6,856 nt of DNA from Candidatus Pacearchaeota archaeon (lineage in GTDB: Archaea; Nanoarchaeota; Nanoarchaeia; Pacearchaeales; GW2011-AR1): the NCBI GenBank assembly GCA_002690445.1, contig NZER01000082.1, positions 1 to 6,856 of the forward strand, read 5' to 3'. The first letter of the stretch is position 1. Every line of letters begins with the position of its first letter. The notes under the pieces are model-generated. The model was not told the origin of the DNA, searched no databases, and worked only from the letters and a program-made list of their open reading frames with translations. Of the stretch, positions 1 through 5,358 are shown one piece after another. Made by a program: the position numbers and the translations under genes.

Positions 1-158
1 TGGAAAGCCTTTGTTGCAAGAAACAATGCACCACCAGCTAATGCCATCTTTTTTAATGTGCCACCTAGATCGCCCATAGCAATATTGGCTTTTTTCGTAG
101 CATTAACCGCACCCTTGCTATCACCATCTATAATAATTTCAAGTTCTTCTCTAGCCAT
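1..158 (-). CDS. Phage tail tape measure protein, N-terminal fragment (cut by window edge)
   Basis: This is the first 52 codons of a gene that runs off the left edge. It starts at ATG 158-156 with an AAGGA site at 168-164, five bases upstream. The peptide begins MAREELEIIIDGDSKG and continues with an Ala/Gly/Lys-rich helix and a hydrophobic patch (about residues 39-49, MALAGGALFLA), as is common at the N-terminus of tape measure proteins. The start overlaps the end of the chaperone frameshift extension by 8 bases. Position is the strongest argument: in siphoviruses the gene after the G/GT chaperone pair is the tape measure protein, which sets tail length and is wrapped by the chaperones. The fragment alone is too short for a firm family match. 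Confidence 0.8.
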   Translation of the reverse strand, partial: MAREELEIIIDGDSKGAVNATKKANIAMGDLGGTLKKMALAGGALFLATKAF

Positions 159-399
159 ATTCTTCCTTATAGTTTTTGTTGTCCTCTGCTGACATCGTCC
201 CTTTTAAGCCATCTACTTTTTTAGCCAATGGAGATTTATTCTGTTCCCTTGCGGCATTATTCATAACCTCTATGTAGCCTAAAAATCTAAGCGTAGGCAT
301 AGTCCATTTATAATCGTCCCACTCTTTACCATAGTATTTCCAGAATGATGCTGCCAGGTTAAGCCAGTTTAGTTCTCCATCTTCTTCTGGTTCTTCACT
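151..399 (-). CDS. Tail assembly chaperone, -1 frameshift extension (GT-type C-terminal part)
   Basis: This open frame is reached from the upstream chaperone by a -1 slip at the A7 run 405-399. It reads 82 codons from AGT (399-397) to TAG (153-151). It begins SEEPEEDGELNWLNLAASFW and contains an aromatic-rich core (KYYGKEWDDYKW) followed by a charged tail. It has no start with a ribosome site of its own. Joined to the first 104 residues of the upstream frame it would make a 186-residue protein. In lambda and many siphoviruses the equivalent gpGT fusion is made at a low ratio and binds the tape measure protein during tail assembly. The sequence shows the slippery heptamer, the open -1 frame and the position just before the tape measure gene. 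Frameshift efficiency cannot be read, and no obvious downstream hairpin was seen. Confidence 0.82.
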   Translation of the reverse strand, partial: SEEPEEDGELNWLNLAASFWKYYGKEWDDYKWTMPTLRFLGYIEVMNNAAREQNKSPLAKKVDGLKGTMSAEDNKNYKEEYG

Positions 400-710
400 T
401 TTTTTGAACCACCCGGCTCATCTGTTGCCTCTGTTAAAAAATTATTGTAAGCATTAATAAACTTTATAACCGAAGACTTAGTCAGGCTCTCTTTTAGTTT
501 CTTCTTATTTACGTCATTGTAGAACGCTATGAATTCTACAATCCATACTTTAACTTTATTCCAATCGTTTTCAGTTTTAAATTTTTTAGGTAAGGCAAAG
601 AACTTTCGGTATATTTCTGCTGGTGCATCAAGGTCTATCTCGTATCTAACTCCGGCAAAAGTTACACCAACCCTCTGGTTCTCAAATCCTCCCATATCTA
701 TTTCTTTCAT
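369..710 (-). CDS. Tail assembly chaperone, zero-frame product (gpG-like)
   Basis: This encodes a 113-residue soluble protein. It starts at ATG 710-708 with a very strong AAGGAGG site at 725-719, eight bases upstream. The N-terminal half (residues 10-30, NQRVGVTFAGVRYEIDLDAP) is beta-like with an acidic loop. Residues 31-95 are helical and rich in Lys and aromatic residues. The tail after residue 98 is charged and contains the slippery codons. Length, position between the tail tube and tape measure genes, and the frameshift site match the gpG-type chaperones that prevent tape measure aggregation before tube assembly. Primary sequence is poorly conserved in this family, so the assignment rests mainly on gene order and the slip site. 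A 24-base gap containing only the ribosome site separates it from the tail tube gene. Confidence 0.83.
   Translation of the reverse strand: MKEIDMGGFENQRVGVTFAGVRYEIDLDAPAEIYRKFFALPKKFKTENDWNKVKVWIVEFIAFYNDVNKKKLKESLTKSSVIKFINAYNNFLTEATDEPGGSKKVKNQKKMEN
399..405 (-). other. Programmed -1 ribosomal frameshift heptamer (A AAA AAA)
   Basis: On the minus strand the zero-frame codons are TCA AAA AAA GTG, which gives the X XXY YYZ heptamer A AAA AAA followed by G. Both lysyl-tRNAs can re-pair fully after a one-base backward slip. The -1 frame then stays open for 82 codons, whereas the zero frame ends 9 codons after the slip. Frameshifting at this place in tail chaperone genes is conserved across dsDNA tailed phages. 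Confidence 0.85.
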
Positions 711-718
711 TTTCGTTG

Positions 719-725
719 CCTCCTT
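719..725 (-). promoter_or_regulatory. Strong ribosome binding site of the tail chaperone
   Basis: AAGGAGG lies eight bases before the chaperone ATG. It is the longest Shine-Dalgarno match in the tail part of the window, which suits a gene that is not translationally coupled to its upstream neighbour. Confidence 0.7.
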
Positions 726-734
726 TTTAATTGT

Positions 735-1694
735 TTATGCTAAGTACTGCGTTGATGTTGTATTCTTTGCCACTACCGTAATAGGCTCTGTGGCTGTTTT
801 CCAGAATGACTTACCGACCACGTCTACATATACTGGTGCTGTGTTTGGGTCAAGGTGTTTCGTTGCTCCTGTCCAATACAGGTTAGGTACGGTTACCTTG
901 AACTGTCTTTCAGATGCACCTGAACCTCTCGAACAATTAACTACAAGACTTCCACCATCTAGTGCCGTTGTCAAAGCTGTACTTCCACCATATAAAGCTG
1001 CCAAGTACTGAGTATCTGCCGCCTCTAGTTTTAAGGTCATGTTTATATCAATAGTGAAACTTGTTTCAACTACATCATCATATTTATATGAGGTAGTCTT
1101 TACCTTTTCAAGATTACGATTAATGGTGATTGTGAATGCTGTAATGGTAGTCGCACCGGAACCATCAATCGTGTAAGTTCCCTCGAAGAACTTAAAAGGT
1201 ACGTCAGTTTCATAACTTGTAGCTGTGGCAGTTTCTATCGTAGCATCTATCCCAAAGAAACTAGCCTCCATTGTTAATGGTAAACCAGCCTCTCCTGCTA
1301 TAACCAACTGATTGATCTTGCAATCCTCGGCCCTCTCTGCCGAAATTAAATCCCTCTCACAAGTTATCCAGGGAAGTGTATCTGCCCTAGTGATCGTATG
1401 AGTATGAACTGTACCTGTGGTAACTGTGTCAGCACCTAAAGCAAAAGCAGCCATAGCTGCACCGAAATCAGGCCTTACATAGAACGGTATAACTCCGTCT
1501 ATATTATGTCCTGTCTTTAGAATGTCATCGACCTCCTGGTTTGCATTTAGGGATTTAATCTCTACAACGTCCTGTGCAAAATCCCACCCATCAGCACCGC
1601 TTGCCCTGGTGAATAGGTCAGGTGCAACTGCTGTACCTTTAGCAGCCTGTTTCCCTACTCCGATATAACCGTCTGAACTTCTTTGATGTGTCAT
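735..1694 (-). CDS. Major tail tube protein
   Basis: A 319-residue protein that should polymerise as rings around the tape measure to make the tail tube. The N-terminus (residues 8-30, DGYIGVGKQAAKGTAVAPDL...) and the segment HTHTITRADTLPWITCERDL (97-116) resemble the phage tail tube family usually named Phage_tube_2. The rest is rich in Thr, Ala and Val in alternating beta-strand patterns (for example 183-192 and 210-223), as expected of the tube beta-sandwich with a long C-terminal extension. Start ATG 1694-1692 has AAGGAG six bases upstream, lying within the end of the 68-codon gene, and overlaps that gene's stop as ATGA. There is no signal peptide or membrane segment. It is the largest complete structural gene here, and tube protein is needed in many copies. 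The family name is from recognition, not a database search. Confidence 0.85.
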   Translation of the reverse strand: MTHQRSSDGYIGVGKQAAKGTAVAPDLFTRASGADGWDFAQDVVEIKSLNANQEVDDILKTGHNIDGVIPFYVRPDFGAAMAAFALGADTVTTGTVHTHTITRADTLPWITCERDLISAERAEDCKINQLVIAGEAGLPLTMEASFFGIDATIETATATSYETDVPFKFFEGTYTIDGSGATTITAFTITINRNLEKVKTTSYKYDDVVETSFTIDINMTLKLEAADTQYLAALYGGSTALTTALDGGSLVVNCSRGSGASERQFKVTVPNLYWTGATKHLDPNTAPVYVDVVGKSFWKTATEPITVVAKNTTSTQYLA

Positions 1695-1897
1695 CTCTTT
1701 CTCCTTTTAATTATTACAAAGTCTTTCCTTTGTTTTGCTGTTTCAATAGGTAACTCCGGGACATCATCACCGGGATTTACTCTAATTGTTTTTTCTCCTA
1801 TGTGAAAATCCAACTGATTGCCACCTATATATTTAGGTGTCAGCTTGATAGATTTGTTTTCACTCTTAACCATTTTATTTTTATAAATCTTTTTCAT
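1691..1897 (-). CDS. Small basic phage protein of unknown function
   Basis: This 68-residue protein is not recognised. It is very basic at both ends (MKKIYKNKM... and ...IIKRRKR), with a central beta-like segment (about 23-50, IGGNQLDFHIGEKTIRVNPG then DDVPELP). Short proteins of this size are often found between the tail terminator and tail tube genes of siphoviruses. A minor virion or assembly role is therefore plausible but unproven. The start at ATG 1897-1895 is preferred over the internal ATG at residue 9, because AGGAGG lies seven bases before the first ATG and the start overlaps the upstream stop as ATGA. Its last codons contain the ribosome site of the tail tube gene, so its translation probably affects tube expression. 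Confidence 0.72.
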   Translation of the reverse strand: MKKIYKNKMVKSENKSIKLTPKYIGGNQLDFHIGEKTIRVNPGDDVPELPIETAKQRKDFVIIKRRKR

Positions 1898-2322
1898 GTT
1901 GTTGCCTCCTCAAAGCATTGTACAAATAAACTAAACTCACTATGAGCGTAGGGGTTGTTCATTATCGTTACGATATTATTCTGTACAGGACTTAATCGTA
2001 TCTGTGTAATTACATAATTAGGCATATCCAAATCAGGCTTGTCGAGGAATGCGTCAAGGACTGCGAAGATAATTGTTTTCTGATTATCCTGCCAACCCTT
2101 TTCACCCTCCATACTAAAGAACATATCTATTATGAATTGATAAGTAGCCCATCTTGAAACAGTCTCTGCTGGCTCGTAACTGTCGATACCATTCCAGTAG
2201 ATCGTTGCAAGAGGTGTCGTGTCTATATCTTTAACTGCAAATTTATACACATCATTAAACTGCCCTGTGTCATTTAGAATTGTGTATATCTCATCTACAA
2301 TTCCATTAATATCATTTGCCAC
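1894..2322 (-). CDS. Tail terminator / tail completion protein
   Basis: This encodes 142 residues with a GTG start at 2322-2320. AGGAG at 2335-2331 is eight bases upstream. The nearby ATG (2316-2314) is out of frame, so GTG is the likely start. An N-terminal helix (NGIVDEIYTILNDT, residues 5-18) is followed by a beta core: PLATIYWNGIDSYEPAETVS (37-56) and RWATYQFIIDMFFS (57-70). Further strands near residues 102-135 contain the NNPYAHSEFSLFVQC motif. This layout resembles the tail terminator (lambda gpU-like) or tail-to-head joining proteins that cap the tube. It lies just after the gp10-like gene and before the tube gene, the usual place for this function. It overlaps the upstream gene by 11 bases. 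The exact subfamily is not certain. Confidence 0.75.
   Translation of the reverse strand: MANDINGIVDEIYTILNDTGQFNDVYKFAVKDIDTTPLATIYWNGIDSYEPAETVSRWATYQFIIDMFFSMEGEKGWQDNQKTIIFAVLDAFLDKPDLDMPNYVITQIRLSPVQNNIVTIMNNPYAHSEFSLFVQCFEEATT
1905..1910 (-). promoter_or_regulatory. AGGAGG ribosome site that fixes the start of the 68-codon gene
   Basis: A perfect AGGAGG, inside the end of the tail terminator-like gene, sits seven bases before ATG 1897. It favours this start over the in-frame ATG eight codons later. Confidence 0.7.
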
Positions 2323-2677
2323 TTAGCACTCTCCTAAATTCTTTTTTAAATATATCCAGAACCTTTTGAGTATTATCTTTTAAAGCACCAAAGAAATATC
2401 TTCTCGGTTTCAAAGTACCTGCCTTATTGCCGAACTCCTGAACGTATGCGTAAGGTCTTGAGAAGTAAGTCCCGGCAACTAATCTTCTATTACGATAGTC
2501 TTGTTTAATCTCTCGCCTTAACGTTCCTGTATCGTAAGGTGCTAGGTCAAAACTTTCTTTCTGTAGTAAGTCCAGGGATTTATTAGTGGCTCTCTCTCTT
2601 GCCTCTTCGTATAAGCTCGGATATTTCTGTAGAAATAATTTTAACCCCGGACTAGCCTTTACCTTAATAGATAACAT
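2312..2677 (-). CDS. HK97 gp10-like head-tail joining protein
   Basis: A 121-residue basic protein. The hallmark segments are APYDTGTLRREI (46-57) and YAYVQEFGN (76-84), followed by KPRRYFFGAL (90-99). This pattern of a DTG-L motif, Y-x-x-x-EFG and a P-R-x-F/Y segment is typical of the HK97 gp10 family, which acts at the head-tail junction or in tail completion. The N-terminal part is an amphipathic helix region (10-45). Start ATG 2677-2675 has AGGAG six bases upstream and overlaps the previous stop codon by one base (TAATG), so translation is probably coupled. Length matches the family. Confidence 0.86.
   Translation of the reverse strand: MLSIKVKASPGLKLFLQKYPSLYEEARERATNKSLDLLQKESFDLAPYDTGTLRREIKQDYRNRRLVAGTYFSRPYAYVQEFGNKAGTLKPRRYFFGALKDNTQKVLDIFKKEFRRVLSGK
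2331..2335 (-). promoter_or_regulatory. Ribosome site supporting a GTG start for the tail terminator gene
   Basis: AGGAG lies eight bases before GTG 2322-2320 inside the end of the gp10-like gene. The only nearby ATG is out of frame, so this site decides the start. Confidence 0.6.
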
Positions 2678-3255
2678 TAAAAACTCCTGACCTTGTAAGG
2701 CTCAAGAATGAACTGTACATCAACAGGCATCTTCTCCCTTGCCAACTGTGCGAATGTGCCCTCACCGAACTGCTGGCTAAAGTTTACCACATCACCCTCA
2801 TAGATTGCCTTGATCCATTTATGGCAAGCTAACTTTAAAGCGTCTGGAACTGCATCTCTGTCGGCTCCATATCCGGCTGTATAAACAATATCTATAGTCT
2901 GATAGTCGGCTGTGAAAGATTTATTCTTGAGAACAATTCTACCCTCTGCAAGATACAGATAATATTCATCGGAGGTTAACGCCACGTCATCATCAGCAAT
3001 AGAGGTTATCGACACTATCGGATATTTCTTCACATATAAAGTATTACCCCTGGGATCTCCGTAACTTGTCCAGCCATCATAGATTTCTGTATAGGAGGAA
3101 GTTATCATGGTAACCCCTATAAAATCATTGATAGCAGTAGCAACTCCATCTGCCACCATATCAAGTATATCGTTCATGCTGGTTTTCTCTGTCTCTATCT
3201 TTAAAAATTTTCTTATCTCTGCTTGTGTTACTGGTACATGTGCTTCTACTGCCAT
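2677..3255 (-). CDS. Head-tail connector protein (gp6/gp8-like adaptor)
   Basis: A 192-residue protein of the phage adaptor type that binds under the portal ring. The N-terminal helices begin PVTQAEIRKFLKI (8-20), then MADGVAT-like helical residues and INDFIGVTM (42-50). The middle has strands around LYVKKYPIVSITSI (73-86) and YYLYLAEGRIVLKN (98-111). The signature segment IVYTAGYGADRDAVPDAL (123-140), followed by a helix, is characteristic of this family (YTAGY near a VP-x-D/A-L helix). Start ATG 3255-3253 has AGGAG six bases upstream. It is the first structural gene after the enzyme cassette, separated from the methyltransferase by 18 bases. Function at the portal is family knowledge. Confidence 0.85.
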   Translation of the reverse strand: MAVEAHVPVTQAEIRKFLKIETEKTSMNDILDMVADGVATAINDFIGVTMITSSYTEIYDGWTSYGDPRGNTLYVKKYPIVSITSIADDDVALTSDEYYLYLAEGRIVLKNKSFTADYQTIDIVYTAGYGADRDAVPDALKLACHKWIKAIYEGDVVNFSQQFGEGTFAQLAREKMPVDVQFILEPYKVRSF

Positions 3256-3273
3256 ATCAATCTCCTATCCTTG

Positions 3274-3762
3274 TTATCTTAAAACCTCAACTCTGCAAAA
3301 TAACAATCTGCCATTGTCTTTAGTGTTTATCCAATCCACTTTAAATAAAGGTATTTTCTCTTGCCTTGAATTTACAAACCCACCAACCATACCCTCAATC
3401 GCTTTCTCGTCCCAGAATGAAACATGCGGTGCGGAGTAAGCGTCAGGATGCTGTCTATGTGGTACTCTAATATGTACCAATGTATTAGGTGTGCAGACTC
3501 TCCTTATCTCCCTGAAAAAAGCATCTAAGGCAAAGTATTCTATATGCTCCAGGAAGTGATACATGTGTACTTCTTCAACAGAATTATCCGGCAATGGTAT
3601 TCCCTCTAATACGTCCCATACGATTGCCTGTCCGTTGTCATGGACATCAATTCCTAAGCAACCCGCTACACATTTTATTCCACAACCGATATCTATTTTA
3701 TATGGAGGTGTTCCTTTAAGTCTTACTCTCCTGTAACTATCACTCTGCCGCCTTAAACTCAT
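3274..3762 (-). CDS. Short class I SAM-dependent methyltransferase
   Basis: A 162-residue protein from ATG 3762. Motif I is KIDIGCG (22-28), with the acidic end of strand 2 in GIDV (37-40) and WDV at 49-51. It also has IPLPDNSVEEVHMYHFLEHI (55-74), which matches the PLPDxSxDxVxxxHxLEH stretch of Methyltransf_11-like enzymes, then FFREIRRVCTPNT. It should move a methyl group from SAM to a small molecule or sugar; the substrate is unknown. The C-terminus is short compared with the usual 200-250 residues. An in-frame TTG at 3798 would add 12 residues but has no ribosome site. ATG 3762 has AAGGAG 13 bases and AGGA 3 bases upstream, so neither start is ideal. It overlaps the end of the TOD1-like gene by 23 bases. 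Placement after three glycosyltransferases suggests sugar or glycan O-methylation, by inference. Confidence 0.85.
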   Translation of the reverse strand: MSLRRQSDSYRRVRLKGTPPYKIDIGCGIKCVAGCLGIDVHDNGQAIVWDVLEGIPLPDNSVEEVHMYHFLEHIEYFALDAFFREIRRVCTPNTLVHIRVPHRQHPDAYSAPHVSFWDEKAIEGMVGGFVNSRQEKIPLFKVDWINTKDNGRLLFCRVEVLR

Positions 3763-4345
3763 ACGTCCTGTTGTTCTCCTTATGTTGAACTTTCTCAAAA
3801 TGAATATTCAAATCTTTAGCTGTAACCTTACCCGGAAACCTTGTAATCTGTATGCCCTGTTGCCACGCTACAAAATCAAAACATAACTGATCCCTCCTGG
3901 ATTGAGTGCAATGTTCTGCCCATACCGCCTCGCTGAAAGTATCTATCTCTTTCGTGTGCCTCCGCAAGATTGCCGGAAGTTCACTCAACCCATTGGCCGA
4001 CGGATAGCCTAGTTTCCTGTACTTGTCCATCTGCCTTTTAATTATATCAGGATCATCTAGCTGTCCGCTGATACAATCCTCTGCCTCTGCATAAATACAT
4101 GATCTGTCCATGTGCCTGAATACTGCAATATCCTGTGTGGCTAAAAACATTTTAACCAACTTACCAGCCGGAGTAATCAATCTCATATTCCCATCAAGCC
4201 ATAAGGTGTACTCATAGTCAGTTAGGTACTTATGGACAAGCCACTTAATCATTCTCGATTGCCTCCGGGGATCAACCAATAAATCTGGTTTCAACATTTC
4301 TATATGCCATGTGTCGCTCTGTAATTCAAAGCTATCAGTAAACAT
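3740..4345 (-). CDS. TOD1/MUCI70-like (DUF616) glycosyltransferase; conserved N-terminus lies upstream of this ATG
   Basis: From ATG 4345 this reads 201 residues. Recognisable parts are DPRRQSRMIKWLVHKYL (25-41), the metal/nucleotide-sugar site-like YEYTLWLDGNMRL (44-56), a helical middle (99-130), and QSRRDQLCFDFVAWQQG (148-164), a typical acceptor/donor-side segment of this family. These enzymes have a GT-A-like fold and are predicted to transfer sugars; the donor is unknown. The ATG is poor: GAGGG lies 13 bases away. The frame is open upstream to 4432 and encodes IAVVSCITAGTDN and then EGADFIMFTD, the expected first strand and FTD motif. The real protein therefore probably starts earlier, by slippage from the previous gene or at a rare ATT (4423). 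It overlaps the methyltransferase start. Confidence 0.82.
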   Translation of the reverse strand: MFTDSFELQSDTWHIEMLKPDLLVDPRRQSRMIKWLVHKYLTDYEYTLWLDGNMRLITPAGKLVKMFLATQDIAVFRHMDRSCIYAEAEDCISGQLDDPDIIKRQMDKYRKLGYPSANGLSELPAILRRHTKEIDTFSEAVWAEHCTQSRRDQLCFDFVAWQQGIQITRFPGKVTAKDLNIHFEKVQHKENNRTYEFKAAE

Positions 4346-4432
4346 AATGAAATCTGCACCCTCGGTATTCTGTCCCTCTGTCGGATTATCTGTTCCGGCT
4401 GTTATGCAACTTACTACTGCAATTCTTTTTTT
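4346..4432 (-). other. In-frame 5' coding extension of the TOD1-like gene without a standard start
   Basis: These 29 codons continue the TOD1-like frame upstream of ATG 4345, just after an in-frame TAA (4435-4433). They translate as KKRIAVVSCITAGTDN, then PTEGQNTEGADFI. This matches the N-terminal beta strand and the F-x-D approach of the family, so it is probably translated. There is no ATG, GTG or TTG in the frame; only ATT (4423) or ATA could start it, and neither has a Shine-Dalgarno site. Entry by a slip on the A9 run is the alternative. Confidence 0.65.
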
Positions 4433-5358
4433 TTAGTTTTTAGTGTAGGTTTTTTAACCTCTTGAAATAATTCTAAATACTGGATTACAGATTGCTCTGA
4501 ATTATAACAGGTTTCCACTATCCGCCTGTCGGAACGTCCAGCAGCATTTCGCCTATCCGCTGAACTTAGGTGATCTTTAATCCGTCTATAGAAATCTCTG
4601 GTTACACAAGGCACTCCACAAGCCATTGCCTTTACTGTTTTGTTATTACTCTTATATTGTCTAATGTCGCTGAACCTCGGATTGATTGAAACATCAGCCT
4701 CTAACATCAAGGCAGTACACTTTTCCTCTGTCCACCCTGTCTGCACAACCTCAACTCCAGGGATATCCATTATGCTATTATCCATTCTCGGTCCATAACA
4801 ACATACCAACTTTAACTTAAACTCTCTCCCTAGCCTCTCCAGGTCATCACTAGCCAATGCTATGCTTGCTGTGTTTGAGGTACAACCATGCCAAAAGATT
4901 ACATATGGCTGTGTGTGTTCTTTATGCTCTTTGACTTTCTGGTATAGCTGTAAGTCTACCCTATCTTTTATTACTTCAATTCTCTTATGCGGAAAGTATG
5001 TCTTACAATCAGCCGCCAGTATTTCAGTAGGAACAGTTACCACATCGGCTAGGTCTATCATCTTATGCAACTGTACTTGTTTCTCCGCTCCGTAGTGTAT
5101 ATATTCATAGTTCCACTCTGGATCGGTTATATCAAACACTATAGGGATATTGTGCCTCTTTAGCATCTCTGCCCATTCAACGTCTTCCTGTGTAAACCTC
5201 TTTTGGAATACCACTCCGTCCATTTCAATTAACTGACTTTCAGATGTTATTATCTCGCTGTCAGGCATATACTTTTGAACCCATAATGCCCTTATTCTCG
5301 ATGAGGCATTTTCCACTCCTGATGTTATGCTATCCCAAATCACCCAGCCTATTTTCAT
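4414..5358 (-). CDS. GT4-like family glycosyltransferase (GT-B fold)
   Basis: A 314-residue predicted cytoplasmic sugar transferase. The N-terminus MKIGWVIWDS followed by ASSRIRALW (18-26) is typical of GT-B enzymes that begin with a Rossmann strand and an S-x-R-x-R motif. VVFQKRF (49-55), IVFDITDP (73-80) and DLADVVTVPT (102-111) follow the N-domain pattern. The C-domain has IFWHGCTSN (154-162), then ADVSINP (221-227) and KSNNKTVKAMACGVPCV (236-252), the donor-sugar binding segment of this family. The region after residue 253 is short but ends in an ordinary C-terminal helix, so it looks intact. Start ATG 5358 has AGGA seven bases upstream and overlaps the radical SAM stop as ATGA. The last codons contain the A9 run. 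Donor and acceptor are unknown. Confidence 0.85.
   Translation of the reverse strand: MKIGWVIWDSITSGVENASSRIRALWVQKYMPDSEIITSESQLIEMDGVVFQKRFTQEDVEWAEMLKRHNIPIVFDITDPEWNYEYIHYGAEKQVQLHKMIDLADVVTVPTEILAADCKTYFPHKRIEVIKDRVDLQLYQKVKEHKEHTQPYVIFWHGCTSNTASIALASDDLERLGREFKLKLVCCYGPRMDNSIMDIPGVEVVQTGWTEEKCTALMLEADVSINPRFSDIRQYKSNNKTVKAMACGVPCVTRDFYRRIKDHLSSADRRNAAGRSDRRIVETCYNSEQSVIQYLELFQEVKKPTLKTKKKELQ
4426..4434 (-). other. Nine-A slippery run at the junction of two glycosyltransferase genes
   Basis: On the minus strand the upstream gene reads ACT AAA AAA AAA GAA TTG CAG TAG. A -1 ribosomal slip (A AAA AAA G), or one extra A added by RNA polymerase, moves into the TOD1-like frame at AGA (4426-4424). 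Runs of about nine A are known to cause transcriptional slippage. The fused product would have 311 + 228 = 539 residues. A sequencing miscount of the run would give the same picture. Confidence 0.5.

Noticed and set aside
90..95. Six-A runs in the tape measure start and elsewhere as extra slip sites
   Set aside because: They are ordinary Lys-Lys codons in continuous frames. Nothing suggests useful alternative products.
711..734. Terminator or promoter in the gap between tail tube and chaperone genes
   Set aside because: The gap is only 24 bases and holds the chaperone ribosome site. No inverted repeat or T-run of terminator type is present.
529..1011. 160-codon plus-strand open frame
   Set aside because: It is antisense to the chaperone and tail tube genes, which have strong ribosome sites and family features. 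Its protein looks like a reverse-frame shadow.
3107..3439. 110-codon plus-strand open frame with hydrophobic residues
   Set aside because: It lies opposite the connector and methyltransferase genes. Its apparent membrane-like segment is a product of the opposite-strand reading.
4560..4620. Possible frameshift near the end of the GT4-like gene, because the region after MACGVPCV is short
   Set aside because: The frame continues into an ordinary C-terminal helix (RRIVETCYNSEQSVIQYLEL), and a short form of this region is plausible for the family, so the gene looks intact.
4862..5095. 77-codon plus-strand open frame, cysteine-rich
   Set aside because: It is fully inside the GT4-like gene on the other strand and has no independent support.
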